A stretch of 64,000 bases of DNA, taken from positions 78,916-142,915 of the forward strand of contig REAW01000012.1 in NCBI GenBank assembly GCA_004293725.1, written 5' to 3'. This stretch comes from Curvibacter sp. Its GTDB lineage: Bacteria > Pseudomonadota > Gammaproteobacteria > Burkholderiales > Burkholderiaceae_C. Numbering within the stretch: position 1 is the stretch's first letter; each line of letters opens with the position of its first letter. The position numbers and the translations under genes were made by a program. Below, one piece after another: positions 8,380-16,449 of this stretch. Below the pieces are notes generated by a model, which was given only the letters and a program-made list of their open reading frames with translations, made no database searches and was not told the DNA's origin.

Positions 8380-9297
8380 TCAAGCTTGCTGCCGGTTCCG
8401 TCCCCCCAATTCAAGGGCCCTGCGCGGCAGGTCCTCACTTTCGGTGCGATTTCCCGTCTGACCCAATGCCAACACTGCAGACTCGGGGTTCTGATGCCCC
8501 GCACCTGCTGCGTTCAAAGGGGCAGTTGCGCCAACGCTGGCGGCTTGTATACCTAAGACCACATCACCGACCACGATGACACTCGGGCTGGCCAATTGTT
8601 CATGGCGAATGGTGGCTTGCAATGCCTGCAGCGTACATACCGCCTGACGCTGGCTGGGCAAGCTCGCGTTTTGGATGATGGCCACGGGGGTGTCGGCGCG
8701 CAGACCTTGCAGTAGCCCGGTCTCAATCTCGCCGGCTCCAGTCACCCCCATGTAGATCACCAAGGTGAGCTTGGCTTGTTGGGACGCGCGGGCCAGCGCG
8801 GGCCAGTCGGTACCCGTGTCGCCCGGCTTGGCGTGGCCGGTGACAAACACCACGCCATGGGCATGCTCGCGGTGCGTGAGTGGCACATTCAGCGAAGTAA
8901 CGGCGGCCAAGCCGGCCGTAATTCCGTTGACGACCGACACACGGATACCGGCCGCTTGCAAATGCTCAACCTCTTCGCCGCCGCGTCCAAATATAAAGGG
9001 GTCGCCACCCTTGAGGCGCACGACGTTTTCGCCCTCTTGGGCGGCGGTGATCATGAGGCGTTCGATGAAGGACTGCGGTGTGGACTTACAGCCCCCGCGT
9101 TTGCCGACATGCACCACACGTGCTCCAGGTTGTGCGTGTGCCACGATGGCCTCGTTCACCAGATCATCGACCAGAAGAACGGTGGCTTGCTGGATAGCCT
9201 TGAGTGCCTTGATGGTGAGCAATTCTGGGTCACCCGGGCCCGCACCTACCAAGGTGACATGGCCACTGGAAGGGACGCTGGAAAGATCGTGAGTCAT
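8380..9297 (-). CDS. cobA: Uroporphyrinogen-III C-methyltransferase (SUMT)
   Basis: Makes precorrin-2 from uroporphyrinogen III with two SAM, the entry step to siroheme, the cofactor of nitrite reductase NirB encoded upstream in the same operon. 305 aa: VTLVGAGPGDPELLTIKA at residues 14-31, the SAM loop VRLKGGDPFIFGRGGEE at about 93-109, then NGITAGLAA and PLTHREHAHGVVFVTGH. The SUMT core ends near residue 255. The last 50 or so residues are a low-complexity Ala/Gly/Arg tail beyond the normal end, perhaps from loss of a stop codon. Its start overlaps the ybiB stop (ATGA). Confidence 0.95.
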   Translation of the reverse strand: MTHDLSSVPSSGHVTLVGAGPGDPELLTIKALKAIQQATVLLVDDLVNEAIVAHAQPGARVVHVGKRGGCKSTPQSFIERLMITAAQEGENVVRLKGGDPFIFGRGGEEVEHLQAAGIRVSVVNGITAGLAAVTSLNVPLTHREHAHGVVFVTGHAKPGDTGTDWPALARASQQAKLTLVIYMGVTGAGEIETGLLQGLRADTPVAIIQNASLPSQRQAVCTLQALQATIRHEQLASPSVIVVGDVVLGIQAASVGATAPLNAAGAGHQNPESAVLALGQTGNRTESEDLPRRALELGGRNRQQA

Positions 9298-10199
9298 AGG
9301 CTGCGATGCAATTGCACAATGTATGCCACTTGATGGGCAATGGGGGCCGGTACCGGCTGAGCGCCTGACATCACGGTTTGAATGTAGGCAGCGGTGCTGG
9401 CTGCGTCAATGGCGCTGGGTAGATCGGGCAGTTCGGACAACGAGCCCGTTTGGTAGGCCTGCAGGTCTGTAGCCTGGCCATGTAAAAAAGCCTGCATCTT
9501 GGGCGTGCGGCGCGGGTCGGCGACCGATTCGCCCTCGGTGCCACGTATGAGCAGGGCGTTGGCCTGCACGAGTGCAAAGGTTTCGGCCATGGAAATGGCG
9601 TACTCGGGGTGGGTATAGCTGCTCACGATGAGTGCGGGGCCGTTCACCGGATTCATGAGCTTGACCAGGCTGTGCGCCGGGTTGCGCAGGTTGACCACAC
9701 GGCGCACATCCAGCAGGCGCTGCAAGCCGGGGCTGAGCAGCGCTGTCGGCATAAATGCAATGCTCCCAGATGTTATGGTTTTTATAGCTTTTTGCGCAGG
9801 TATACCAAGCACTTCAAGCACTTTTGACACAAAAACACGACGATCTTCGGTAGCCGCGCCGTGGATCAACACGGGCAGGCCTTCGCGCGCCAGCAGCAGA
9901 GCCAGCAGCGGTGTGAGCAAGGGCAATTTCCGTGCACCGTTGTAGCTGGGGATGACGATCGTGGGCTGGGTACTGCCGGGCACCAGCGCCATGCGCCGGC
10001 GCGTGGCGTCCAGAAAACCGGCCATCTCTTGGGCCGTTTCACCCTTGATGCGCATGGCCAGGCAGAAGGCGCCCACTTCCAGGTCGGTTACAGCGCCGTC
10101 CAGTACCTGGCCGAACAAATCGTCTGCCTGCTCGCGGCTAAGCGCACGGGCGCCATCTTTGCCGCGACCAATTTCCTTGATGTAATTGCCAATAGCCAT
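9294..10199 (-). CDS. ybiB: YbiB-type glycosyltransferase-fold DNA-binding protein
   Basis: 301 aa resembling anthranilate phosphoribosyltransferase (TrpD-like fold). The family member E. coli YbiB has no shown transferase activity and binds DNA. Visible: the helical N-terminal domain (LSREQADDLFGQVLDGAVTDLEVGAFCLAMRIKGET) and the larger domain (LPVLIHGAATEDRRV, LVKLMNPVNGPALIVSSYTHPEYA). It sits between nasA and cobA and overlaps cobA by 4 bp, so it is expressed with nitrate assimilation. Its role there is unknown. A 54-bp segment (9772-9825) resembles the dispersed repeat, but the protein around it looks conserved. Confidence 0.85.
   Translation of the reverse strand: MAIGNYIKEIGRGKDGARALSREQADDLFGQVLDGAVTDLEVGAFCLAMRIKGETAQEMAGFLDATRRRMALVPGSTQPTIVIPSYNGARKLPLLTPLLALLLAREGLPVLIHGAATEDRRVFVSKVLEVLGIPAQKAIKTITSGSIAFMPTALLSPGLQRLLDVRRVVNLRNPAHSLVKLMNPVNGPALIVSSYTHPEYAISMAETFALVQANALLIRGTEGESVADPRRTPKMQAFLHGQATDLQAYQTGSLSELPDLPSAIDAASTAAYIQTVMSGAQPVPAPIAHQVAYIVQLHRSL
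9772..9825 (+). repeat. Possible 54-bp dispersed repeat, copy C (inside ybiB)
   Basis: GTTAT...ATAGCTTTTTGCGCAGGTAT...CAAGCACTTTT keeps the length and spacing of the family, with the best match in the first 35 bases. The encoded VLEVLGIPA is conserved in YbiB proteins, so chance or gene conversion cannot be excluded. Confidence 0.45.
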
Positions 10200-10241
10200 G
10201 GGGCGATTGTCTTTGATGCCAGATAACTTGCGGCTATGTGC

Positions 10242-13040
10242 TTATGCACTGGCTGGATCGGCTGCCATGCTGGTGCGCACCATGCGTTGCAACTGGGGCA
10301 GGCAGGAACCACAGTGGGTCCCGCATTGGAGCGTGTTTTGCAGCGTTTCCAGGCGGTCGGCGGCAAAACCGGTGCAATTGGCCAGGGTGGATTCAATGGC
10401 GCTGTCGGTCACGTTGAAGCAATTGCATACCGTTTTGCCGCGAGACTGCACCGGAACGGGCGGAGTAGCACCTGGCGCCAGCAGCGCGCGGCCGTAGCTT
10501 TGTGTGGGCTGCTCGTCTTGCAGCAACGTGGTCATCCAGCTTTGCGCGCGCGTGTCTCCGGCGAGCAAGAAGCCTTCCAGTGTGGCGTCGGTTGTGGTGC
10601 GCTGCAAGCGGATGGCGCGGCGCTGGCCACGACCGCTGTCCGCATAGCGCACCACCTCCGGGCGGTCGAGCTGCAGCAAGGCTTCGATCTCTTGCAGGAG
10701 CGCATCGGGTGCGGCTTGCCTGTCGGCAGCGCGGAACAACACGCCGCTTCGGCCATAGTCATCGGCATTGCCGTAGCCAAAAGGCACACAACTGGCATAC
10801 GCAAAACGCTCCATGAACGCCTGCAACTTCCCGCGCACCGCCAGTACCGTGTCTTCGGTCAACCAGGCAATGGCCAGCAGGCTCCAGGGCATGTCCGCCT
10901 TGAGAACCTTGACGGCCGCGTGTTTGAACTCGGGTTGCTTGGAGTCCGGGCAATAGGCCGAGGTCGTCAGGGCATTCACGCCGGCCAATCGGGTGCCGGT
11001 AGCGCTCATGCCACTCAAAAACTCCTCGCCCCAATGCATGGCCATAAAGACTTGGCTCAGACCCAGCTCCGGGCTGGACTGCACCGGCACCAGGATGGAG
11101 CCACGTTTGCTGGTGACGTGCACCAGGTCGTTCTCTGAGATCAGGCGGCGCGCCATGTCCTGCGGGTGCATTTGCAGCACGGGTTCGCGCACATGCCCAA
11201 ACAAGCGGCCCAGCGTGCCGGTACGGCTCATGCCGTGCCACTGGTCACGCAGGCGGCCGGTGGTCAGCGAAAACGGGTAGCGTGCCTCGCGCGGCTCGGC
11301 TACGGGCTTGTAAGCCACGTTGGCGAAGCGGGCACGGCCGTCAGGCGTGGGGAAGACGCCGTCTTCGTACAAGCGCATCTTGCCAGTGCTGGCGCCTTCG
11401 GGCAGGGGCCATTGCTGGGGCGTGGCTTCCAACATAGCGTAGTCCATGCCGGTGATGTCGAGGTCGCGGCCACGGGTGGACTCGCGATGCTCGTTCCAGA
11501 CCGACTCTGCCGTGGGGTAGGGGAACAGCGTGCAGGTGGTGGTCTGAAGGCTCAGCGCGCGCTCCAGGCGCTGCGCAAAGTCGGTGGCAATCGCCCAGTC
11601 GTGGCGCGGGGCGGTGTCGGCTGCGCCGGGGGGCGCCACAGCAGCCCGCACCCTTGAGATGCAGCGCTCGCTGTTGGTGACCGTTCCTTCTTTTTCGCCC
11701 CAGGTGGTGGCGGGCAGCAGCAGGTCGGCATACCGTGCGGTGGCGGTGGTGCTGAAGGCCTCTTGCACGACCACGAATTCGGCGCGCTCCAATGCGCGGC
11801 GCACGGTGGCCTGGTCGGGCATGCTTTGTGCGGGGTTGGTGCAGGCAATCCATAACGCCTTGATTTCCCCATCGGCGGCGGCCTGGAACATCTCCACGGC
11901 GGTCTTGCCTGGCGTCTCGGGCACGGAGGGAACGCCCCACAACGCCGCCACTTCGGCGCGGTGCGCGGGGTTAGCCAGGTCGCGGTGGGCGCTCAGCAAA
12001 TTGGCCAAGCCTCCCACTTCGCGCCCGCCCATGGCGTTGGGTTGGCCGGTCAGCGAAAACGGGCCGGCGCCGGGCTTGCCAATCTGGCCGGTGGCCAGGT
12101 GCAGGTTGATGAGCGCAGTGTTTTTGGCGGTGCCGCTGCTGGACTGGTTCAAGCCTTGGCAATACAGGCTCAGCGTAGGGGCGCGGTGATGCAAAGTGTC
12201 GCTCTGGTGCGCTCCGGCAAACAGCCGCGCGGCTTCGAGCAGGTCCTCCTTGCGGATGCCGCAGGTCTGGGCCACGGCGTCGGGCGTGTAGTCGCGCACC
12301 GTGGACTTGAGGTCTTCAAAGCCCGTGGTGTGCGCAGCAATAAAAGCCGGGTTGGTCCAGCCCTCCCACAGCATCAGGTGCAACATGCCGTGGAACAGCA
12401 TGACGTCGGTGCCGGGCTGGATTTGCAACGCCACCACAATCTTCATGCCGGAGTTCTTGCGCTTGGCATCTTCAATGCGGCGGAACAGGATGGGATGGGC
12501 AAACGCGGTGTTGGAGCCAACAATAAATATTGTTTGCGCGTGGTTCACGTCGTCGTAACAGGTCGGCGGGGCGTCGGCGCCCAGCGTCTTTTTATAGCCG
12601 GCCACGGCACTGCTCATGCACAGGCGTGAGTTGGTGTCGATATTGTTGGTGCCAATCAGGCCCTTGGCCAGCTTGTTGAAGACGTAGTAGTCCTCGGTCA
12701 GCAGCTGGCCGCTCACATAAAAACCCACTGCGTCGGGGCCGTGGTTTTGGATGATGCGGGCGAACTGGTCGGTGGCCAGTGTCAGTGCACTATCCCACGA
12801 CATGGGCTGGGGCGCAGCGCTACGTTGCAGGCGCTGCAGCGGCTGCAGCAGGCGTGTTTGCAGGGTGACTTGGGCGCTGGCCGTGTGGTGCAGGGTAGCG
12901 CCTTTGGAGCAGAGGCGGCCGTAGTTGGCCGGGTGGTCCGGGTCGCCGCGCACCCCGGTGATTTGCGCACCCCGGGATTCGATGATGACGCCGCAGCCCA
13001 CACCACAATACGGGCAGGTGGAGCGTGTTTCCTTCTGCAT
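10242..13040 (-). CDS. nasA: Assimilatory nitrate reductase catalytic subunit (Mo-bis-MGD)
   Basis: Reduces nitrate to nitrite in the cytoplasm with a molybdopterin guanine dinucleotide cofactor. 932 aa from the ATG at 13040, placed directly before the [4Fe-4S] motif CPYCGVGCGV (residues about 9-18); the open frame upstream runs into nirD. The molybdopterin oxidoreductase domain includes DTNSRLCMSSAVAGYK and GRVRDQWHGM-like segments (TTGRLRDQWHGMSRTGTLG) of the dinucleotide-binding domain. The last about 65 residues (CNCFNVT...CGTHCGSCLPQL) form a BFD-like [2Fe-2S] domain, which receives electrons in this type of reductase. It lies 28 bp after nirD, in the nir operon. Confidence 0.96.
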   Translation of the reverse strand: MQKETRSTCPYCGVGCGVIIESRGAQITGVRGDPDHPANYGRLCSKGATLHHTASAQVTLQTRLLQPLQRLQRSAAPQPMSWDSALTLATDQFARIIQNHGPDAVGFYVSGQLLTEDYYVFNKLAKGLIGTNNIDTNSRLCMSSAVAGYKKTLGADAPPTCYDDVNHAQTIFIVGSNTAFAHPILFRRIEDAKRKNSGMKIVVALQIQPGTDVMLFHGMLHLMLWEGWTNPAFIAAHTTGFEDLKSTVRDYTPDAVAQTCGIRKEDLLEAARLFAGAHQSDTLHHRAPTLSLYCQGLNQSSSGTAKNTALINLHLATGQIGKPGAGPFSLTGQPNAMGGREVGGLANLLSAHRDLANPAHRAEVAALWGVPSVPETPGKTAVEMFQAAADGEIKALWIACTNPAQSMPDQATVRRALERAEFVVVQEAFSTTATARYADLLLPATTWGEKEGTVTNSERCISRVRAAVAPPGAADTAPRHDWAIATDFAQRLERALSLQTTTCTLFPYPTAESVWNEHRESTRGRDLDITGMDYAMLEATPQQWPLPEGASTGKMRLYEDGVFPTPDGRARFANVAYKPVAEPREARYPFSLTTGRLRDQWHGMSRTGTLGRLFGHVREPVLQMHPQDMARRLISENDLVHVTSKRGSILVPVQSSPELGLSQVFMAMHWGEEFLSGMSATGTRLAGVNALTTSAYCPDSKQPEFKHAAVKVLKADMPWSLLAIAWLTEDTVLAVRGKLQAFMERFAYASCVPFGYGNADDYGRSGVLFRAADRQAAPDALLQEIEALLQLDRPEVVRYADSGRGQRRAIRLQRTTTDATLEGFLLAGDTRAQSWMTTLLQDEQPTQSYGRALLAPGATPPVPVQSRGKTVCNCFNVTDSAIESTLANCTGFAADRLETLQNTLQCGTHCGSCLPQLQRMVRTSMAADPASA

Positions 13041-13068
13041 GCAAAGACTCCCTAACGGTTGATCTTCT

Positions 13069-13458
13069 TCAGGCGCTAGTGGTGCGGCGGGCAGGCCCGG
13101 CAATGGGTCGCACCAGGTCGGTGGCATGGCTTTGCAGTTCGGCCGACTTGAGGAATATCTGGGCGCCTTCGCGCTTGATTTCAAACTTGGGTGTGCAGCC
13201 CTCGTCGGGTGCAGAGGCCTGGCCGTCGCACAGGCCGATGGTCCAGTTGTGCAGCGGGCAGGCCACGCTGGTGCCAAATACGATGCCCTGGGACAGCGGG
13301 CCCCCTTTGTGCGGGCACCGGTCCAGCAGCGCAAACACCTCGTCTTGTGAGTTGCGGAACACCGCCACGTCAAGCCCGTGGGCGCGCTCCACACGGCGCG
13401 CGCCCAGCACCGGGATGTCGTCAATCTTGCAGATGTAGGTCCATTCGGTCATTTTCAA
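13069..13458 (-). CDS. nirD: Nitrite reductase small subunit (Rieske type)
   Basis: Partner of NirB in NADH-dependent reduction of nitrite to ammonium. 129 aa with a full Rieske [2Fe-2S] ligand set: CPHKGG and, 16 residues on, CPLHNW. Some NirD proteins, including that of E. coli, have lost these ligands, so this copy probably carries a cluster. The order is nirB-nirD-nasA, but the gap from nirB is 224 bp and holds a copy of the 54-bp repeat, which is unusual for a pair normally 10-30 bp apart. Confidence 0.92.
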   Translation of the reverse strand: MKMTEWTYICKIDDIPVLGARRVERAHGLDVAVFRNSQDEVFALLDRCPHKGGPLSQGIVFGTSVACPLHNWTIGLCDGQASAPDEGCTPKFEIKREGAQIFLKSAELQSHATDLVRPIAGPARRTTSA

Positions 13459-13467
13459 CTTCCTTTT

Positions 13468-13521
13468 GCTATTGTTTTAGTAGCTGCTTGCGCATATTCG
13501 GAAAGGGCTGGATGCCTTTTT
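13468..13521 (+). repeat. 54-bp dispersed repeat, copy G (between nirB and nirD)
   Basis: GCTATTGTTTTAGTAGCTGC, then TTGCGCATATTC and AAAGGGCTGGATGCC: a near-consensus copy beginning 9 bp upstream of the nirD start codon. On the nirD transcript it lies just before the ribosome-binding region. Confidence 0.9.
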
Positions 13522-13682
13522 TGCGTGTATTGACACCTTGATGGCGGAATACAAGCCAGCCACCCGGTTCATGACCGCATGCAAATTTTCGCTGCTGACA
13601 AAGAGGTCATCCATCGGTTTGGGGTATTGCGCGCCCGCACAGGCCAATGGCATCAGGGTTCTGCATTGCACGGCGCGGGCCC

Positions 13683-16121
13683 TCAGGCTTTGACGGCTTC
13701 GAACTGGCGGGTGTCGACTCGCGCGTCCTTGAAGTCGAACCAGGGATCGGGTTCACCATCCAGCGCGAACTGCAGGCGTTCCCACAGCGCCTTTCGACCT
13801 TCATGGTCTTCCAGAATGCGTTTCTTCACATAGTCCAAGCCGACGCGGTTCACGTAGTGCACGGTGCGCTCCAGGTACCAGCCTTCCTGGCGGTACAACT
13901 CGCAAAAAGCGCCGGTGTACTCGAGCACTTCGGCTGCGGTTTTTACCTTTACCAAGAAGTGCGCGACCTCGGTCTTGATACCGCCGTTGCCGGCCACATA
14001 CATTTCCCAGCCACTGTCCACGCCGATCACGCCCACGTCCTTGATGCCGGCCTCGGCGCAGTTGCGTGGGCAACCGCTGACGGCGAATTTGACCTTGTGC
14101 GGGGCGTACATGCGCCACATGGCACGCTCGAGGTCTTTGCCCATTTGCGTGCTGTCTTGGGTTCCCATGCGACACCATTCGCTGCCCACACAGGTCTTCA
14201 CCGTGCGCAGCGCCTTGGCATAGGCGTGGCCGCTGGGCATGCCGATATCTTTCCAGATGCCGACCAGGTCTTCCTTCTTCACGCCCAGCAAGTCGATGCG
14301 CTGGCCGCCGGTCACTTTGATGGTGGGAACCTTGTACTTGTCGGCCGCATCGGCAATGCGGCGCAGCTCGGCGGCCGTGGTTTCGCCACCCCACATACGC
14401 GGGATGACGGAGTAGGTACCGTCCTTCTGGATGTTGGCGTGGCTGCGTTCGTTGATGAAGCGGCTTTGCGGGTCGTCCTTGGCCTCTTTGGGCCAGCTGC
14501 TGGTGACGTAGTAGTTCAGTGCCGGGCGGCAGGATGCACAGCCGTTGGGCGTTTTCCAGCCCAGTCCTTGTTGCACCTGGGCGATGGTGAGGTACTTGTG
14601 GGCCACGATGGCGTCGCGCACGGCTTGGTGGCCGTGGTCGGTGCAGCTGCACATGGCCTTGGTTTTGGGTGTAGCCGAGTAGTCGCCACCCGCGGTGAAC
14701 ATGATGATTTGTTCGACCAAACCGGTGCAGGAGCCACACGATGCACTGGCCTTGGTGTGTTTCTTGACTTCGTCCAGCGTGAACAAGCCCTTGTCGCGAA
14801 TGGCTTTGCAAATGGTGCCCTTGGTCACGCCGTTGCAACCGCAGACCTCATCGCTGTCGGCCATGGCGGCGGCCTTGTTCTGACCCTGGTGGCCCACGTC
14901 GCCGATGTTGGAGCCGCTTTCGCCGAACATCAGTTTGTCGCGGATGTCGGCGATGCTGCGGCCGTCGCGCAGCAGCTTGAAGTACCAGCTGCCGTCCACG
15001 GTGTCGCCGTACATGCAGGCGCCCACCAGTTTGTCGTTCTTGATGACCAGCTTTTTGTAGACCCCACCAAAGGGATCGCTCATGACAATTTCTTCGGTGC
15101 CCTCACCACCCTGGAATTCGCCGGCCGAGAAAAGGTCGATGCCGGTGACCTTTAGTTTGGTGGAGGTCAGTGAGCCGGTGTAGCGGCCAATGCCGTACAG
15201 GGCCAAGTGGTTGGCGGCCACTTTGGCCTGCTCAAACAACGGGGCCACCAGGCCGTAGGCGATGCCACGGTGGGCTGCGCATTCACCCACGCTGTAGATG
15301 CGCGCGTCAGTCACGGTCTGCATGGTGTCGGTGACCACAATGCCGCGGTCCACATGCAGGCGCATGCTGGAGGCCAGCTCGGTGTTGGGGCGAATGCCCA
15401 CGGCCATCACCACCAGATCTGCTGGAACCTCAGAACCGTCCTTGAACTTGATGCTTTTCACACGGCCGTCTTCGCCACCCACCAGCTCCTGGGTCTGCGC
15501 GCCCATCACGAACTGCAGGCCTCGCGCTTCCAGCGACTTGCGCAGCAGGCCACCGGCAACGGAATCCAGCTGACGCTCCATCAGCGTGGGCATTACGTGC
15601 ACCACGCGCACCGTCATGCCGCGTAGCATCAGGCCGTTGGCCGCTTCCAGGCCCAGCAGCCCCCCACCGATGACCACGGCGTTTTTGTACTTGGTGGCCG
15701 CGTCAATCATGGCGTTGGTGTCGGCAATGTCACGGTAGGCGATGACACCTTCCAGGTCTTTGCCGGGGATGGGAAGCATGAAGGGGTTGGAGCCGGTGCA
15801 GATCAACAGGCGGTCGTATTCAGCCTCGGTGCCGTCGGATGCCTTGACCACGCGCTTGACGCGGTCCACTTCCACCACCTTTTTGCCGGCGTGCAGTGTG
15901 ATGTTGTTTTCGGCATACCACGCAAACGAGTTCAGCACGATCTCGTCCAGCGTCTGCTCGCCGGCCAGCACCGGGCTTAGCAAGATGCGGTTGTAGTTGG
16001 GGTGCGGTTCGGCGCCAAAAACGGTGATGTCGTAAAGGTCCGGGGCCACCTTGAGCAGTTCCTCAAGGGTGCGTACGCCTGCCATGCCGTTGCCAATCAT
16101 GACCAGTTTCGATTTTTTCAT
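13683..16121 (-). CDS. nirB: Nitrite reductase [NAD(P)H] large subunit
   Basis: Cytoplasmic siroheme enzyme reducing nitrite to ammonium. 812 aa, the usual size. In order: an FAD/NAD-binding oxidoreductase module (VMIGNGMAGVRTLEELL at the start, NAVVIGGGLLGLEAANGL about 145-162), a BFD-like [2Fe-2S] region (CGCNGVTKGTICKAI and ASCGSCTGLVEQI), then the nitrite/sulfite reductase domains with the [4Fe-4S]-siroheme cysteines in CVGSEWCRMGTQDST and SGCPRNCAEAGIKDVG. It is the first gene of the reverse operon nirB-nirD-nasA-ybiB-cobA. Its leader carries a sigma-54 promoter and two ANTAR-type hairpins (16250-16341). Confidence 0.97.
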   Translation of the reverse strand: MKKSKLVMIGNGMAGVRTLEELLKVAPDLYDITVFGAEPHPNYNRILLSPVLAGEQTLDEIVLNSFAWYAENNITLHAGKKVVEVDRVKRVVKASDGTEAEYDRLLICTGSNPFMLPIPGKDLEGVIAYRDIADTNAMIDAATKYKNAVVIGGGLLGLEAANGLMLRGMTVRVVHVMPTLMERQLDSVAGGLLRKSLEARGLQFVMGAQTQELVGGEDGRVKSIKFKDGSEVPADLVVMAVGIRPNTELASSMRLHVDRGIVVTDTMQTVTDARIYSVGECAAHRGIAYGLVAPLFEQAKVAANHLALYGIGRYTGSLTSTKLKVTGIDLFSAGEFQGGEGTEEIVMSDPFGGVYKKLVIKNDKLVGACMYGDTVDGSWYFKLLRDGRSIADIRDKLMFGESGSNIGDVGHQGQNKAAAMADSDEVCGCNGVTKGTICKAIRDKGLFTLDEVKKHTKASASCGSCTGLVEQIIMFTAGGDYSATPKTKAMCSCTDHGHQAVRDAIVAHKYLTIAQVQQGLGWKTPNGCASCRPALNYYVTSSWPKEAKDDPQSRFINERSHANIQKDGTYSVIPRMWGGETTAAELRRIADAADKYKVPTIKVTGGQRIDLLGVKKEDLVGIWKDIGMPSGHAYAKALRTVKTCVGSEWCRMGTQDSTQMGKDLERAMWRMYAPHKVKFAVSGCPRNCAEAGIKDVGVIGVDSGWEMYVAGNGGIKTEVAHFLVKVKTAAEVLEYTGAFCELYRQEGWYLERTVHYVNRVGLDYVKKRILEDHEGRKALWERLQFALDGEPDPWFDFKDARVDTRQFEAVKA

Positions 16122-16135
16122 AGGGGCGACTCCTT

Positions 16136-16170
16136 AGAACGAGACAAACACGGATGCGGCGAAGCCACAT
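16136..16170 (-). terminator. Candidate attenuator hairpin in nirB leader
   Basis: On the reverse strand ATGTGGC-TTC-GCCGCAT forms a 7-bp stem (one G-T pair), followed by a moderately T-rich run (GTGTTTGTCTCGTTCT) just before the nirB ribosome-binding site AAGGAG. The U tract is interrupted, so it is a weaker terminator than the one before nrtA. Confidence 0.45.
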
Positions 16171-16230
16171 GCCAGGAATAAGGGGTAGAAGAGATCCGCG
16201 CCTACTGCAAAGGCACACCAGCAAGCACTG

Positions 16231-16280
16231 GCTTTGGACAGCCCTGCGCTGCGCTACGTCGTTGTACGCAGAACCAAAGC
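16231..16280 (-). promoter_or_regulatory. ANTAR-type hairpin 2 in nirB leader
   Basis: On the reverse strand the arms TGCGTAC and GTAGCGCA (one bulged G) enclose the hexaloop AACGAC (16258-16263). Outer arms GCTTTGG and CCAAAGC (16274-16280 and 16231-16237) can extend it. The hexaloop has A at position 1 and G at position 4, as in RNA targets of ANTAR proteins, and is identical to the loop of hairpin 1. Confidence 0.7.
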
Positions 16281-16296
16281 GTCTGTCATCTCGGTT

Positions 16297-16314
16297 GGAC
16301 GCGTCGTTGCGCCC
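16297..16314 (-). promoter_or_regulatory. ANTAR-type hairpin 1 in nirB leader
   Basis: GGGCGC-AACGAC-GCGTCC on the reverse strand: a 6-bp stem (one G-T pair) with hexaloop AACGAC. It begins at or next to the transcription start expected from the sigma-54 promoter at 16327-16341. Confidence 0.72.
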
Positions 16315-16326
16315 GTGCAGTGCCAC

Positions 16327-16341
16327 GCAAGAGCTGTGCCA
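16327..16341 (-). promoter_or_regulatory. Sigma-54 promoter of nirB operon
   Basis: Reverse strand TGGCAC-AGCTC-TTGC matches the -24/-12 consensus TGGCAC-N5-TTGC exactly. The predicted start is near 16315, giving a leader of about 190 nt that holds the two AACGAC hairpins. Sigma-54 dependence implies an enhancer-binding activator, probably NtrC under nitrogen limitation. Confidence 0.75.
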
Positions 16342-16373
16342 TATGATGGCGATCGCCCGCACTGTGTGTGCCT

Positions 16374-16389
16374 TGGCCTGCGATTTGCT
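16374..16389 (+). promoter_or_regulatory. Candidate sigma-54 promoter of the ANTAR regulator gene
   Basis: Forward strand TGGCCT-GCGAT-TTGCT keeps the essential GG and GC with correct spacing, but two bases of the -24 box differ from consensus. It would start transcription near 16401, 49 bp before the gene. It is back to back with the nirB promoter. Confidence 0.4.
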
Positions 16390-16449
16390 GTCGTTGCGTT
16401 AGTGCACTAGGCGCATTGGGCACCTCCCCCCTTTTGACAACCGAAAACC

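Noticed and set aside
9590..9640. TATAGCTGCTCACG in ybiB as a further repeat copy
   Set aside because: Only the middle matches; the rest of the 54-bp pattern is missing and the protein (SSYTHPEYA) is conserved.
13477..13671. 64-codon frame between nirD and nirB
   Set aside because: It partly consists of the 54-bp repeat, has no SD and no recognisable product.
13647..15155. 502-codon open frame opposite nirB
   Set aside because: Antisense shadow of a high-GC gene; nirB has all cofactor ligands, and this frame has no recognisable motif.
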